From NCBI GenBank assembly GCA_913775095.1, contig CAJYIW010000024.1, positions 248,001 to 312,000 of the forward strand: a stretch of 64,000 bases of DNA. Reading direction: 5' to 3'. Numbering within the stretch: position 1 is the first letter of the stretch; every line of letters begins with the position of its first letter. A program made the translations under genes and the position numbers. The notes under the pieces were generated by a model. The model was not told the origin of the DNA. It saw only the letters and a list, made by a program, of their open reading frames with translations, and did no database searches. Shown here one piece after another: positions 25,129 to 33,628 of this stretch. Source of the stretch: an uncultured Siphonobacter sp. GTDB lineage: Bacteria; Bacteroidota; Bacteroidia; Cytophagales; Spirosomataceae.

Positions 25129-25190
25129 TACAGCTTGGGAAAGTCCCCCGCCGTGGCTGGTGTCTTCACCAGCCATTTTCTTGCCATTGT

Positions 25191-25307
25191 CCGGTAGAGA
25201 CACCAGCTACGGCAAAAGATTGATTGCGTCTGGGTAGAGGCGATTTTCAGTTACCTTACCGTGTTTTTCATTCCCCGGCAGAAACGCGATCAATCGACGT
25301 ATCTACG
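25191..25307. repeat. dispersed repeat, copy B (related to 13777-13877)
   Basis: From 25218 to 25307 the sequence parallels copy A at about 13788-13877 through TTGCGTCTGGGTAGAGGC, the TTTTCAGTTACCTT block, TCATTCCCCGGCAG and the final ATCTACG. A GGTAGAGAC stretch at 25193-25201 may be its left end. It is more diverged at the ends than copy A. Confidence 0.65.
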
Positions 25308-25436
25308 ATTGGAAACTTCCTCGTATGAACCACGCAATTGGCATATATTTTTCGATAATTTTAACAATACTTTCCCGGTCCTTTTGACACCTGGTCTGAT
25401 GGACCGTCCTGTATTCAACCGAAAGAAAAAAGTACT

Positions 25437-26366
25437 ATGGCCTTCATTGATTATTATCAGATTTTGGGTCTGGATAAATCTGCTTCCGACGATGCGATTA
25501 AAAAAGCGTATCGGAAACTGGCCCGAAAATACCACCCTGACGTTAACCCCAACGACGCCGAAGCTACGCTCAAGTTCCAGCAGGTAAACGAAGCGAATGA
25601 AGTTTTGAGCGATCCGGAAAAGCGGAAAAAATACGATAAGTACGGCGAAAACTGGCAGCAGGCCGAGCAGTACGAAGCTTACGAACAGGCCCGACGGTCT
25701 CAGGGAGCCAACACCGGAGCGGGGGGCGGTTTTGGCGGAGGCGGCAGTAGCTGGTACAGTGGCGATGCCGGGGACGAGTTCACGGGGGATAATTTCTCGG
25801 ATTTCTTCCAGTCCATGTTTGGCAGTCAGGGCGGTGGCAGTCGCCGGACGCAGTCCCGTTTCCGGGGGCAGGATTACAACGCTGAACTTCAGCTGAACCT
25901 CCGGGATGTCTACGAAACGCACAAACAAACGCTGACCGTGAATGGCAAAAACATTCGCATTACCATTCCGGCGGGCGTTGCTCATGAACAGGTGATCAAG
26001 CTCAAAGGATACGGGGCTCCCGGACAAAATGGCGGCCCGGACGGCGATCTGTACATTACCTTTAAAATTGCCGAAGATCCCGTTTTCAAACGTCAGGGAA
26101 ATGACCTCTATGCTACGTTTGACCTCGACTTATACACTGTCATGCTGGGCGGTGACGTAACCGTTGATACGCTGAGTGGAAAGGTTAAAATTCCGGTAAA
26201 AGCAGAAACTCCTAACGGAACAAAAGTTCGGTTGCGGGGTAAAGGCTTTCCAGTCTATAAAAAAGACGGAGAGTTTGGTGATCTTTTCATTACCTGGACT
26301 ATTAAACTCCCGACCAACCTGACGGATCGACAAAAGGAATTGTTTAAAGAATTATCTCAATTGTAA
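25437..26366 (+). CDS. cbpA: CbpA-like J-domain co-chaperone (DnaJ class II)
   Basis: 309 residues. J domain at 1-70 with the HPD tripeptide in YHPDVNPND; then a Gly-rich linker at about 90-135 ([12 protein letters not shown] and SQGGGSRR); then two C-terminal substrate-binding domains (about 140-305). The four CxxCxGxG zinc repeats of true DnaJ are absent, so it belongs to the CbpA/DJLA-type class. It would stimulate DnaK (not in this window). The next gene, 1 bp after its stop, encodes a CbpM-like modulator, which supports this assignment. Cytoplasmic or nucleoid-associated. Confidence 0.92.
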   Translation: MAFIDYYQILGLDKSASDDAIKKAYRKLARKYHPDVNPNDAEATLKFQQVNEANEVLSDPEKRKKYDKYGENWQQAEQYEAYEQARRSQGANTGAGGGFGGGGSSWYSGDAGDEFTGDNFSDFFQSMFGSQGGGSRRTQSRFRGQDYNAELQLNLRDVYETHKQTLTVNGKNIRITIPAGVAHEQVIKLKGYGAPGQNGGPDGDLYITFKIAEDPVFKRQGNDLYATFDLDLYTVMLGGDVTVDTLSGKVKIPVKAETPNGTKVRLRGKGFPVYKKDGEFGDLFITWTIKLPTNLTDRQKELFKELSQL

Positions 26367-26367
26367 G

Positions 26368-26682
26368 ATGGCAACAACAGAATGGATTACCCTCCGCGAC
26401 TGCTGCTCGCATTACGATATTGAAATCACTTTTGTGGAATCACTGCAGGAGTATGGCTTACTGGAGTTATCCAGCGTTCAGGAAGTTACCTACATTCACG
26501 AAGATACCATTCCCCGACTGGAGAAATTCATCCGGCTGCATTACGAGCTGAACATTAACCTTGAAGGACTGGACGTGATTGCCAATCTGATTGAAAAAAT
26601 AGAATCGCTTCAGCGGGAAGTTTCTTTGTTAAAAAATAACGTGTACGGCACTAGTCGGGCTTCAGGATCGTTCAGTATATAA
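26368..26682 (+). CDS. cbpM: CbpM-like chaperone modulator
   Basis: 104 residues. It has a MerR-like short HTH-like start (WITLRDCCSHYDIEITFVESLQEYGLLEL), then TYIHEDTIPRLEKFIRLHYELNINLEGLDVIANLIEKIESLQREV, matching the layout of CbpM, which binds the J domain of CbpA and blocks its action on DnaK. The start codon follows the J-protein stop by one base, so translation is likely coupled. A hairpin terminator begins at its stop codon. Confidence 0.88.
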   Translation: MATTEWITLRDCCSHYDIEITFVESLQEYGLLELSSVQEVTYIHEDTIPRLEKFIRLHYELNINLEGLDVIANLIEKIESLQREVSLLKNNVYGTSRASGSFSI

Positions 26683-26708
26683 GCACGCTTATTAAGTGCT
26701 GTTTTTTT
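26682..26708 (+). terminator. rho-independent terminator of the cbpA-cbpM operon
   Basis: AGCAC (26682-26686) pairs with GTGCT (26696-26700) and is followed by G and seven T. The hairpin starts on the last base of the cbpM stop codon. Confidence 0.85.
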
Positions 26709-26727
26709 ATATACTTTACTTCATACC

Positions 26728-27480
26728 ATGAAAACGTTAGAAAACAAAGTCGCTTTAGTGACGGGTGCTGGTTCTGGCATTGGCCGGGCCATTGCTCTTT
26801 CTTACGCGAAAGAAGGAGCAATGCTAGTCGTTTCAGATATCAATGAAACAGCTGGCACCGCAACCGTTTCACTCATTCAACAGGCCGGTGGCGATGCCTT
26901 TTTTGTGAAAGCCGATACATCCAGTGCGGAAGAAAATGAAGCTCTGGTCAAGCAGACGCTGGATCACTACGGTGCTCTGCACATCAGCTGTAATAACGCT
27001 GGAATTGGTGGTCCCTCGGCTCCCGTGGGTGAATACGATGTTGCGGCCTGGGACCAGGTCATCAGCATTAACCTGTCAGGTGTTTTTTATGGCATGCGGT
27101 ATCAGATCCCGGCTATTCTTCAGTCAGGGGGCGGTTCAGTGGTAAACATTGCTTCGATTTTAGGACAGGTAGGCTTTGCCAACGCACCGGCCTACGTGGC
27201 AGCCAAACACGGCGTGGTGGGTCTGACTAAAAATGCGGGTCTGGAATACGGCACCAAAGGCGTTCGGGTGAATGCCGTAGGTCCGGCTTTTATTAATACT
27301 CCGCTGATTTCCCAGAATATGAATCAGGAAGCCATTGATGCTTTATCGGCCAAACACGCCATGAATCGGCTGGGTACGCCCGAAGAAGTAGCCGAGATGG
27401 TTCTCTGGCTCAGCTCGGATAAGGCTTCCTTTGTGACCGGTGCTTATTATGCCGTAGACGGTGGTTATCTGGCTCAATAA
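26728..27480 (+). CDS. SDR-family NAD(P)-dependent oxidoreductase
   Basis: 250 residues, classical short-chain dehydrogenase size. Nucleotide-binding motif TGAGSGIGRAI at about 12-22, D of VVSDINE near 37 (favouring NAD), NNAG near 90, catalytic Ser in NIASILG near 140, YVAAK near 155 (Y and K), and the C-terminal FVTGAYYAVDGGYLAQ. Similar enzymes are FabG-like or glucose/sugar-alcohol dehydrogenases; the substrate is not clear. It follows the CbpM terminator and has its own terminator, so it is probably a single-gene unit. Confidence 0.9.
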   Translation: MKTLENKVALVTGAGSGIGRAIALSYAKEGAMLVVSDINETAGTATVSLIQQAGGDAFFVKADTSSAEENEALVKQTLDHYGALHISCNNAGIGGPSAPVGEYDVAAWDQVISINLSGVFYGMRYQIPAILQSGGGSVVNIASILGQVGFANAPAYVAAKHGVVGLTKNAGLEYGTKGVRVNAVGPAFINTPLISQNMNQEAIDALSAKHAMNRLGTPEEVAEMVLWLSSDKASFVTGAYYAVDGGYLAQ

Positions 27481-27506
27481 GGTTTGAATAACCTGAATAA
27501 GTTATA

Positions 27507-27545
27507 AAAGCGGTTAGTAAGCTTGATTTGCTTATTAACCGCTTT
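27507..27545 (+). terminator. terminator hairpin of the SDR gene
   Basis: AAAGCGGTTA pairs with TAACCGCTTT, with an inner TAAGC/GCTTA stem, then CTGGTTTTT. It lies 26 bp after the SDR stop. Confidence 0.8.
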
Positions 27546-27556
27546 CTGGTTTTTAT

Positions 27557-27650
27557 GCTGCCAGCTTTTCCGCTGGCAGCAACGGCTTGGGTCTCTGGCT
27601 AATTCTATAAATCCTGACTCGTGCTGCCAGCGAAAAGCTGGCAACGGCTA
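27557..27650. repeat. two copies of a GCTGCCAGC hairpin element
   Basis: GCTGCCAGC-TTTTCC-GCTGGCAGC (27557-27580) is followed by AACGGCTTGG; the second copy GCTGCCAGC-GAAAA-GCTGGCA (27623-27643) is followed by AACGGCTAC. The two copies are 66 bp apart, in the 319-bp gap between the SDR terminator and the RND pump terminator. They look like a small REP-type palindrome pair. Nothing else is visible in this gap. Confidence 0.7.
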
Positions 27651-27739
27651 CTGTGACAGGGCCTTGAGTAAAGAGATTTCTGTATTGAAGTCTATTCCCC
27701 AGCGGTCCTACTAAACCTCTGGTTTTCAGGCTTGAGTAT

Positions 27740-27781
27740 AAAAAAAATCTGGGTGGCGGAATTAGTCCGGCCACCCAGATT
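27740..27781 (-). terminator. rho-independent terminator of the heavy-metal efflux operon
   Basis: On the minus strand AATCTGGGTGGC pairs with GCCACCCAGATT, followed by an eight-T run. It lies 18 bp after the stop of the RND pump gene. Confidence 0.92.
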
Positions 27782-27799
27782 ATAAAACCACTCTTCTAC

Positions 27800-30700
27800 T
27801 TAATCATCTGCGACGCCGCGTTTCCGGAGTCCGGGGCGGTAGGCCAGGTAGAAAACCTGCGGTAATACGATGAGTGAAAGAATCATACAGATGATTAATC
27901 CTCCGACAATCATAATGGCCAGAGGTTTCTGAATTTCAGAACCCATTCCGCTGGACATGGCGGCGGGTAATAAGCCCGCTGAACCCATGACCGCAATCAT
28001 AAAGACGGGACGAATCCGCGAGAAAACCCCTTCTTTGATGGCCTTTTTCAGGGTATAGCCCCTTCGCAGTAAGTCTTTCATCACCCCAATCAGAATGATT
28101 CCGTCGATGGTTCCTACGCCAAAGAGGATGATGAATCCAATACCCGCCGAAATGCCAAAAATGGTATTCGTCAGATACAGCGAGAGGAATCCGCCCACGA
28201 AGGCAAAGGGAATGGTTACCAGCGAAATCATCGTATCCTTGAGATTTCCGAAGTTGATGTACAACAGGAAGAAAATCATCAATAACGAAATCGGAACGAT
28301 GACCGCCAGACGGCCGGTAGCCCGTTGCTGACTTTCAAATTCACCCGCCCAGCTCATCTGATACGAATCGGGCAGGGTAACCTTTTCTTTTACTTTCTGC
28401 TGAGCTTCGGCAATGGTACTGCCTAAGTCACGTCCGCGAACGGAGAACCCAATGGCAATGTATCGGCTGCTGCCTTCGCGGTAAATAAAAGCAGGTCCGG
28501 TGTGGAAGGATATATCCGCGATTTCATACAGCGGCACCTTCGACGTCCCATTGGCCGGAACCAGAATGTTGGCAATTTCTTTTTCCGACTGCCGGAACGA
28601 CTCGGCATATCGAATCCGGATGTCAAACAAACGCTCGTTTTCGTAGAAATGAGAGGCTCCTTTTCCGCCAATGGCCATTTCGATTACCGACTGGGCATCC
28701 GCCATGCTTACCCCGTAACGGCCCATTCGTTTTTCATCGAATTTGACCCGTAATTCGGGCGAACCGATGTTACGGAATACGTTCAGGTCCTGTACACCGG
28801 GTACATCTTTAATCGCTGCGGCAATCTGATCGGCCGTTTTCTCAAGCTGGAATAAATCTTCTCCGAATACTTTCACGACCAGCGAACTCTTCACGCCCGC
28901 CACGTATTCCTCGACGTTGTCCATAATCGGCTGACTGAAACTGAAAATCGTTCCGGGATAAACGCTGAGGGATTTTTCCATTTCCTCCAGTAACTCTTCC
29001 TTCGAAATTTTCCGTTTCCAGTCGTCTTTGGGATGCAGCTGCACGTGGAATTCGACGTTAAAAAATCCGGTTGGATCGGTTCCGTCATTGGGTCTTCCCG
29101 TCTGCGTTAATACGAAGCGAACTTCTTCAAACGAGCGGAATTTTGCCTTCATTTCTTTCGTCAGTTTCACCGACTCCTGAAGGCTGACACTATTGGGTAA
29201 CGTCGCCCGGATGTATAACGCTCCTTCGTTGAGTTTCGGAATAAATTCAGAACCTAACCGCCCAAAGCTTAACACGCAAATCGCAAACGCTCCAATGAAA
29301 ATCGCGATGGTGGTCTTCGGCATTTTAAACGCTCCCGCGAAGAGTTTGTAAATACCATTGCGGAAGAAATTGGTAATCGGGTTTTCAGGATCTTTGATGT
29401 TCTTCGTTAACAATACCTTACACATCGCAGGCACGTAGGTCAAACTCAGAATGGCCGAACCAATCAGAGCATACCCCAGCGTGAAAGCCAGCGGCGTGAA
29501 CATCTTCCCTTCCACTTTCTGAAACGTGAAAATGGGCAGCAGAGCTACGATCAGGATGATCTGAGCGAAGAAAATGGACTTGGCTACCGTGCGGGCACTT
29601 TGCTTGATAATCCCCAGTTTGGAGATTTTATTAAACCGCTCCATGCCCAGTTCATGAGCCCGTCGGTCCAGCCCCACAAAGACGGTTTCCACAATCACCA
29701 TCGTTCCTTCCAGCAAGAGGCCAAAATCCACGGCCCCGATGGAAATCAGGTTGGCCGGAATGCCCTGCACGCGTAACATGATGATGGCAAAAAGGAAGGC
29801 CAGCGGAATAACCGAAGCCACGATCACGGTGGTCCGCCAGTTCACCAGGAAGATAAACACGAACACCGAAACCAGCACAATACCCTCAACAAGGTTATGT
29901 GTCACGGTATCCACCGTCGTATTGACCAGTTCGGAACGGTCGTGGAAAGGCTGGATTTTTACGCCTTTCGGTAAAATCCGGGTATTGAGATCCTCAATTT
30001 TCAGCTTCAGGTTTTCGATGACCTTGCTGGGGTTTTCGCCGCGTAACATAATGACGACGCCTTCCACCAGATCATCCTCGTCCTGTAAGCCCACCTGCCC
30101 CAGACGCGGCTTGGCATTGATGGAGACTTTAGCAACGTTCCCCACCGTTACGGGCGTCCCGTTTACGTTTTCGATCAGGATGTTTTCAATGTCCGCCGTA
30201 CTTTCCAGCAAACCTACTCCCCGAACCGCGTACGCCTGGCTGCCTTTGGTGATGACATCCCCGCCGACGTTGATATTACTCTTGGAAACGGCCTCGAAAA
30301 CGTCCAGCGAAGTCAGGTTATAGTTAGCCAGTTCAACGGGATCGACCTGAATTTCATAGATCTTCTCTTCCCCGCCAAAACTCACCACCTGAGCGACGCC
30401 GGGCACGCCCACCAGTTCCCGTTCCACGACCCATTCCTGCAAAGCGGATAACTCCCGGATGGGTAAGTCACCTTTCAGGACATACCGGAAAATTTCGCCC
30501 GTCGCACCCGAGGGAGGTTCAATACCCGCGTCGGCACCTTCGGGCAAATTGACGTTATTAATGCGATTGGAAGCGTATTGCTGGGCGTAGAAATCATCGA
30601 CCTTTTCATCAAACAATACGGTAACCACCGATAGTCCGAACAGCGAAACGGAACGGACTTCGGTCTTTTTCGGAATCGTGTTCATTTCCCGGGTAATGGG

Positions 30701-30910
30701 CAAAGTCACGAATTTCTCTACCTCCTCCGCACTACGTCCGGACCATTGGGTAATGATCCGCACACGGGTATTGGTGACGTCGGGAAAGGCTTCAATGGGA
30801 GTATTCATGTAGCTGATTACCCCCGCTCCCACCAGCAAAAAGGTCATAAAAAAGACCAGAATGTGGTTTTTGAGGGAAAAGGCTACAATCTTTTCGACAA
30901 ATTTGGACAT
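27800..30910 (-). CDS. CusA/CzcA-family heavy-metal efflux RND pump
   Basis: 1036 residues, full length for the HME-RND family, with 12 membrane helices. Start FSLKNHILVFFMTFLLVGAGVISY is helix 1; two large periplasmic loops carry PDVTNTRVRIITQWSGRSAEEVE and AGIEPPSGATGEI. Helix 4 has LISIGAVDFGLLLEGTMVIVE: the Asp and the last Glu match the CzcA proton/cation-relay residues, whereas the middle CzcA Asp is Glu here. The pump would drive metal ions out with proton antiport. Last gene of the outer-membrane channel, adaptor, pump operon, 13 bp after the adaptor. Metal specificity is uncertain (Cu/Ag versus Co/Zn/Cd). Confidence 0.93.
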   Translation of the reverse strand: MSKFVEKIVAFSLKNHILVFFMTFLLVGAGVISYMNTPIEAFPDVTNTRVRIITQWSGRSAEEVEKFVTLPITREMNTIPKKTEVRSVSLFGLSVVTVLFDEKVDDFYAQQYASNRINNVNLPEGADAGIEPPSGATGEIFRYVLKGDLPIRELSALQEWVVERELVGVPGVAQVVSFGGEEKIYEIQVDPVELANYNLTSLDVFEAVSKSNINVGGDVITKGSQAYAVRGVGLLESTADIENILIENVNGTPVTVGNVAKVSINAKPRLGQVGLQDEDDLVEGVVIMLRGENPSKVIENLKLKIEDLNTRILPKGVKIQPFHDRSELVNTTVDTVTHNLVEGIVLVSVFVFIFLVNWRTTVIVASVIPLAFLFAIIMLRVQGIPANLISIGAVDFGLLLEGTMVIVETVFVGLDRRAHELGMERFNKISKLGIIKQSARTVAKSIFFAQIILIVALLPIFTFQKVEGKMFTPLAFTLGYALIGSAILSLTYVPAMCKVLLTKNIKDPENPITNFFRNGIYKLFAGAFKMPKTTIAIFIGAFAICVLSFGRLGSEFIPKLNEGALYIRATLPNSVSLQESVKLTKEMKAKFRSFEEVRFVLTQTGRPNDGTDPTGFFNVEFHVQLHPKDDWKRKISKEELLEEMEKSLSVYPGTIFSFSQPIMDNVEEYVAGVKSSLVVKVFGEDLFQLEKTADQIAAAIKDVPGVQDLNVFRNIGSPELRVKFDEKRMGRYGVSMADAQSVIEMAIGGKGASHFYENERLFDIRIRYAESFRQSEKEIANILVPANGTSKVPLYEIADISFHTGPAFIYREGSSRYIAIGFSVRGRDLGSTIAEAQQKVKEKVTLPDSYQMSWAGEFESQQRATGRLAVIVPISLLMIFFLLYINFGNLKDTMISLVTIPFAFVGGFLSLYLTNTIFGISAGIGFIILFGVGTIDGIILIGVMKDLLRRGYTLKKAIKEGVFSRIRPVFMIAVMGSAGLLPAAMSSGMGSEIQKPLAIMIVGGLIICMILSLIVLPQVFYLAYRPGLRKRGVADD

Positions 30911-30923
30911 AACGCTACGAGCC

Positions 30924-32048
30924 TCAATTTGCGGCTTTAGTTTGCTTCAATTGGTTATACACCAGCAGTTGATTCTTTACCAGGATTTTTTCGCCCACCT
31001 GAATGCCTCCGTGGAAATAGGTGGAATCGGCATTCTGGAACAGTGGCGTCAGATTGACGAGCTTCAGGTGGCATTCATCCTGATACTGCACCACAAAGTA
31101 GCGATCATCGTCAAACACCACGGCCCTGGTCGGCACCGCCAGCGTTGTCTCTTTACCCGTTTTCTGCACGCGAATGATGACGAACATTTCGGGTTTGAGT
31201 AACAGACCGGGGTTATCCAGGAAAATCTGAGCTTTCAATACGCGTTCATTTGGGTCGAACACATTCGCGAAACGGCTGATTTTTCCGTGAAAAACCGTGT
31301 TGGGATAGGCCGTCGTCGTGATTTCTACGGGCATTCCTTCCTTCACCTGATCGAGTTGACCAGCGTAAATATTGGCCGTTACCCACACCTGTTTCAGATC
31401 AGAAATGGTGAATAAAGCTTCGGTTCCGGCTTCCACCTGCTGGCCGACAACGATGTTCTTTTCAACGATATATCCATTACTCGCCGCCCGAACCACGAGT
31501 ACCCCCTTCTCCAGACTTCCGCCGTAGAGATTCAGGGTTTCCTGGGCTTTGATGATGCTTTGTTTGGCTACGTCCACTTCACTTTCGGCCTGCACGAGTT
31601 CTTTCTCGGTAGCCAGCTTGTCTTCGTACATTTCCCTGACCGAAGACAAATTTTTATCGGCAATTCGTAACGTAGCCTGAGCCGTTTTCAGCTCTGAACT
31701 CAGGTTGGTTAATTCCGAACTTCGCAGTTCCAGTAATACCTGACCCTTCTTGACGTAATCGCCCAGGGCAAAATTCACCTTGCTTACGACACCGTCGAGC
31801 AAAGGCACAAACTTGACAACCCGGTCGGGATTATAGTTGACTTTACCCGTGAGTGAAATCTTCTGAATCGGCGTTGACTCTTTGACTTCCGTGGTCTGTG
31901 AGGTTACCTCCCGGGCAAAACAGTTCGTAGAGTCCGCTTTCGAAGCCGCCGTTTGGGTCTGTGGTTCTGGTTTTTGGTTACAACTCAGAACCAGCCCGCC
32001 TAACAGAGCTACCATCAGGCCATTTAGTGTAGAATGCATTAGCTTCAT
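30924..32048 (-). CDS. efflux RND periplasmic adaptor subunit (CusB/CzcB type), lipoprotein
   Basis: 374 residues. A lipobox is seen in LVLSCNQ near residue 23, so it is probably anchored to the inner membrane by lipid. Then a barrel-sandwich half (VKFVPLLDGVVSKVNFALGDYVKKGQVLLEL), an alpha-hairpin (about 105-170), and beta-barrel domains with KQVWVTANIYAGQLDQVKEG. It joins the pump (27800) and the outer-membrane channel (32048). Its start overlaps the last base of the channel gene, so translation is coupled. Confidence 0.92.
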   Translation of the reverse strand: MKLMHSTLNGLMVALLGGLVLSCNQKPEPQTQTAASKADSTNCFAREVTSQTTEVKESTPIQKISLTGKVNYNPDRVVKFVPLLDGVVSKVNFALGDYVKKGQVLLELRSSELTNLSSELKTAQATLRIADKNLSSVREMYEDKLATEKELVQAESEVDVAKQSIIKAQETLNLYGGSLEKGVLVVRAASNGYIVEKNIVVGQQVEAGTEALFTISDLKQVWVTANIYAGQLDQVKEGMPVEITTTAYPNTVFHGKISRFANVFDPNERVLKAQIFLDNPGLLLKPEMFVIIRVQKTGKETTLAVPTRAVVFDDDRYFVVQYQDECHLKLVNLTPLFQNADSTYFHGGIQVGEKILVKNQLLVYNQLKQTKAAN

Positions 32049-33349
32049 TATAGGTCAGTTCCAGCTAAATAATTAAGTTCTTCCAGTGAGTTTCGTACAT
32101 TTTTATTCGCCTTCAGCAGCGTTTCCCGGTTGGCCCGGAAGGCTTCGAAGTAGTTGAGGAATTCCAGCAGACTAATGTTTTTCTTCTGGAAATTCCGGCT
32201 GATGGATTCGCTCAGGTCATTCAGTTCAGTGGCATACCGGGCATCCAGCCGCTCGTAAAAATCACTCGAGGCCAGAAAGTTGGCGTAAGCTTTGAAGAGC
32301 TGGTTCTGCCACTCATTGCGGGCGTCCTGCAATTGATGGTTTGTCTTTTCGATTTCAATTTTGCTGGAAAGAATATTTCCCTTATTCCGGTCAAACACGG
32401 GAATGTCCGCCGATACGCCAAAGCCGACAAAATCCACCATTGTATTGCCATTCCGGTCATACCCAGCCTTTAAAGTCAGGTCCGGCGTTTTTTTGGCTTG
32501 TTCGTAGCGATGCTGAGCTTTCGCGTATTCAACTTCGCTCTGAGCCGCCCGCAATCGTGGGGGATCTTCACTTACTTTCTGTTTAAACAGCTGAAATCCA
32601 CCCTGCTTTAAAGCGGTGTAATTGGGCAGCGAAGAGCCATCATTAATAATCAGATACGTTTCTGCGGGTAAGGCCATCAGCGTTTTGAGCTGTTGCTGAG
32701 ACTCCTGGATTTCATTTTCTTTCTCCCGCAAATCATCCATCAATTCCAGCTCTAAAGACTTGATTCTGAAGTATTCAGCCTTGGATAAGTTTCCAATCTG
32801 ATATTGCCGCTCCTGAGCCCGTAGCACTTCGGAAAGAATGGTAAGCTGATCGTTAATCAGTTGTTTTTCCTGCTGATCGGACGTGAGTTCCGTTAACAGG
32901 TTACGGAATTCCGCTTTCAGCGAAACCAGCAAATCCAGAAAATACTGCTCGGAACGATCCCGGTTCACTTTTTCAATGGCAACCATTTTGCGGCGTTTGC
33001 CCGCCGTCAGAATGAGCTGTTCCAGATCAAAAGCAAACTGCTGATTTCGCCCGAAGTTTTTTCCCAGGGCCAGGGGTGGAGATACTTCTTCCCCCCGCGT
33101 TTGTCGCTGCGTAGCCCAGAGGTTAACCTGATCAATTCCAAAATTGGGGTTAGGCCAGGCTTTGGCCTGTAAGATCTGAGCTTCGGCCTGCGATATCGTC
33201 AGCTTCTCGGCAATGAGCCGCAGGTTTTTCGTCAGGAAAAGCTCCTCGGCCTGACTCCTGGACACCCGCATGGTATCCACGGGAACCGTCTGAGCCCAGC
33301 TGCTGCTGCCTAACGTAAGTATGAAAAAGAGAATGAAGAAGAAACGCAT
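32048..33349 (-). CDS. TolC/CusC-type outer-membrane efflux protein
   Basis: 433 residues with signal peptide (MRFFFILFFILTLGSSSWA). Two long coiled-coil stretches (about 30-230 and 245-430) are typical of outer-membrane efflux proteins, with ILQAKAWPNPNFGIDQVNLW near the first barrel hairpin and FGVSADIPVFDRNKGN near the second. First gene of the efflux operon; the promoter at 33374-33403 lies just upstream. It forms the outer-membrane exit of the pump at 27800. Confidence 0.92.
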   Translation of the reverse strand: MRFFFILFFILTLGSSSWAQTVPVDTMRVSRSQAEELFLTKNLRLIAEKLTISQAEAQILQAKAWPNPNFGIDQVNLWATQRQTRGEEVSPPLALGKNFGRNQQFAFDLEQLILTAGKRRKMVAIEKVNRDRSEQYFLDLLVSLKAEFRNLLTELTSDQQEKQLINDQLTILSEVLRAQERQYQIGNLSKAEYFRIKSLELELMDDLREKENEIQESQQQLKTLMALPAETYLIINDGSSLPNYTALKQGGFQLFKQKVSEDPPRLRAAQSEVEYAKAQHRYEQAKKTPDLTLKAGYDRNGNTMVDFVGFGVSADIPVFDRNKGNILSSKIEIEKTNHQLQDARNEWQNQLFKAYANFLASSDFYERLDARYATELNDLSESISRNFQKKNISLLEFLNYFEAFRANRETLLKANKNVRNSLEELNYLAGTDL

Positions 33350-33373
33350 GTTGTACCGATTACAATTTCATTA

Positions 33374-33403
33374 CAAAATTGCATTGGCAACATTAAGGCC
33401 AAA
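33374..33403 (-). promoter_or_regulatory. promoter of the heavy-metal efflux operon
   Basis: On the minus strand TTTG (33403-33400), 18 bp, then CAATTTTG (33381-33374), one mismatch from TAnnTTTG. Two direct ATTACAA copies 11 bp apart overlap and follow it (33359-33365 and 33370-33376 on the plus strand), a spacing seen at OmpR-family response-regulator sites, so they may bind the regulator at 35028. Confidence 0.5.
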
Positions 33404-33538
33404 TTAACGGGCTTATTAGAAGTGGATTGGAAGTAGATTAGAGTTCTTTAATGTAGTCTGAAGGGGTTTGATTTAGGTTTGAGAAGTTTGAACTCCGCTC
33501 CTGCTGTTCTATCACCTCGACCCCGGGAAAGGTCTTGC

Positions 33539-33587
33539 CCTGAAATACAGCCCAAGGCATTACAACTCAGCTTGCTGTAATTTCAGG
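33539..33587. repeat. hairpin in the gap beyond the histidine kinase gene
   Basis: CCTGAAATACAGC (33539-33551) pairs with GCTGTAATTTCAGG (33574-33587) with one bulged base. It lies 42 bp beyond the kinase stop (minus strand) and may act in ending or stabilising that transcript. Next to it, 33427-33495 is rich in GTTTGA(G/T) and TTAGA runs like those near 63150. Confidence 0.55.
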
Positions 33588-33628
33588 ATGAAAAGACAGA
33601 AGATTCAAACCCGATTCATCCCAGTAAA

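Noticed and set aside
25290-26027. 245-residue minus-strand frame opposite the J-protein gene
   Set aside because: Antisense of the J-domain gene and repeat; low-complexity content reflects the Gly-rich linker. No domain.
10495-27650. CRISPR-like repeats among the palindromes
   Set aside because: The repeats are few, unequally spaced and lack unique spacers of constant length; they fit REP or MITE-type elements.
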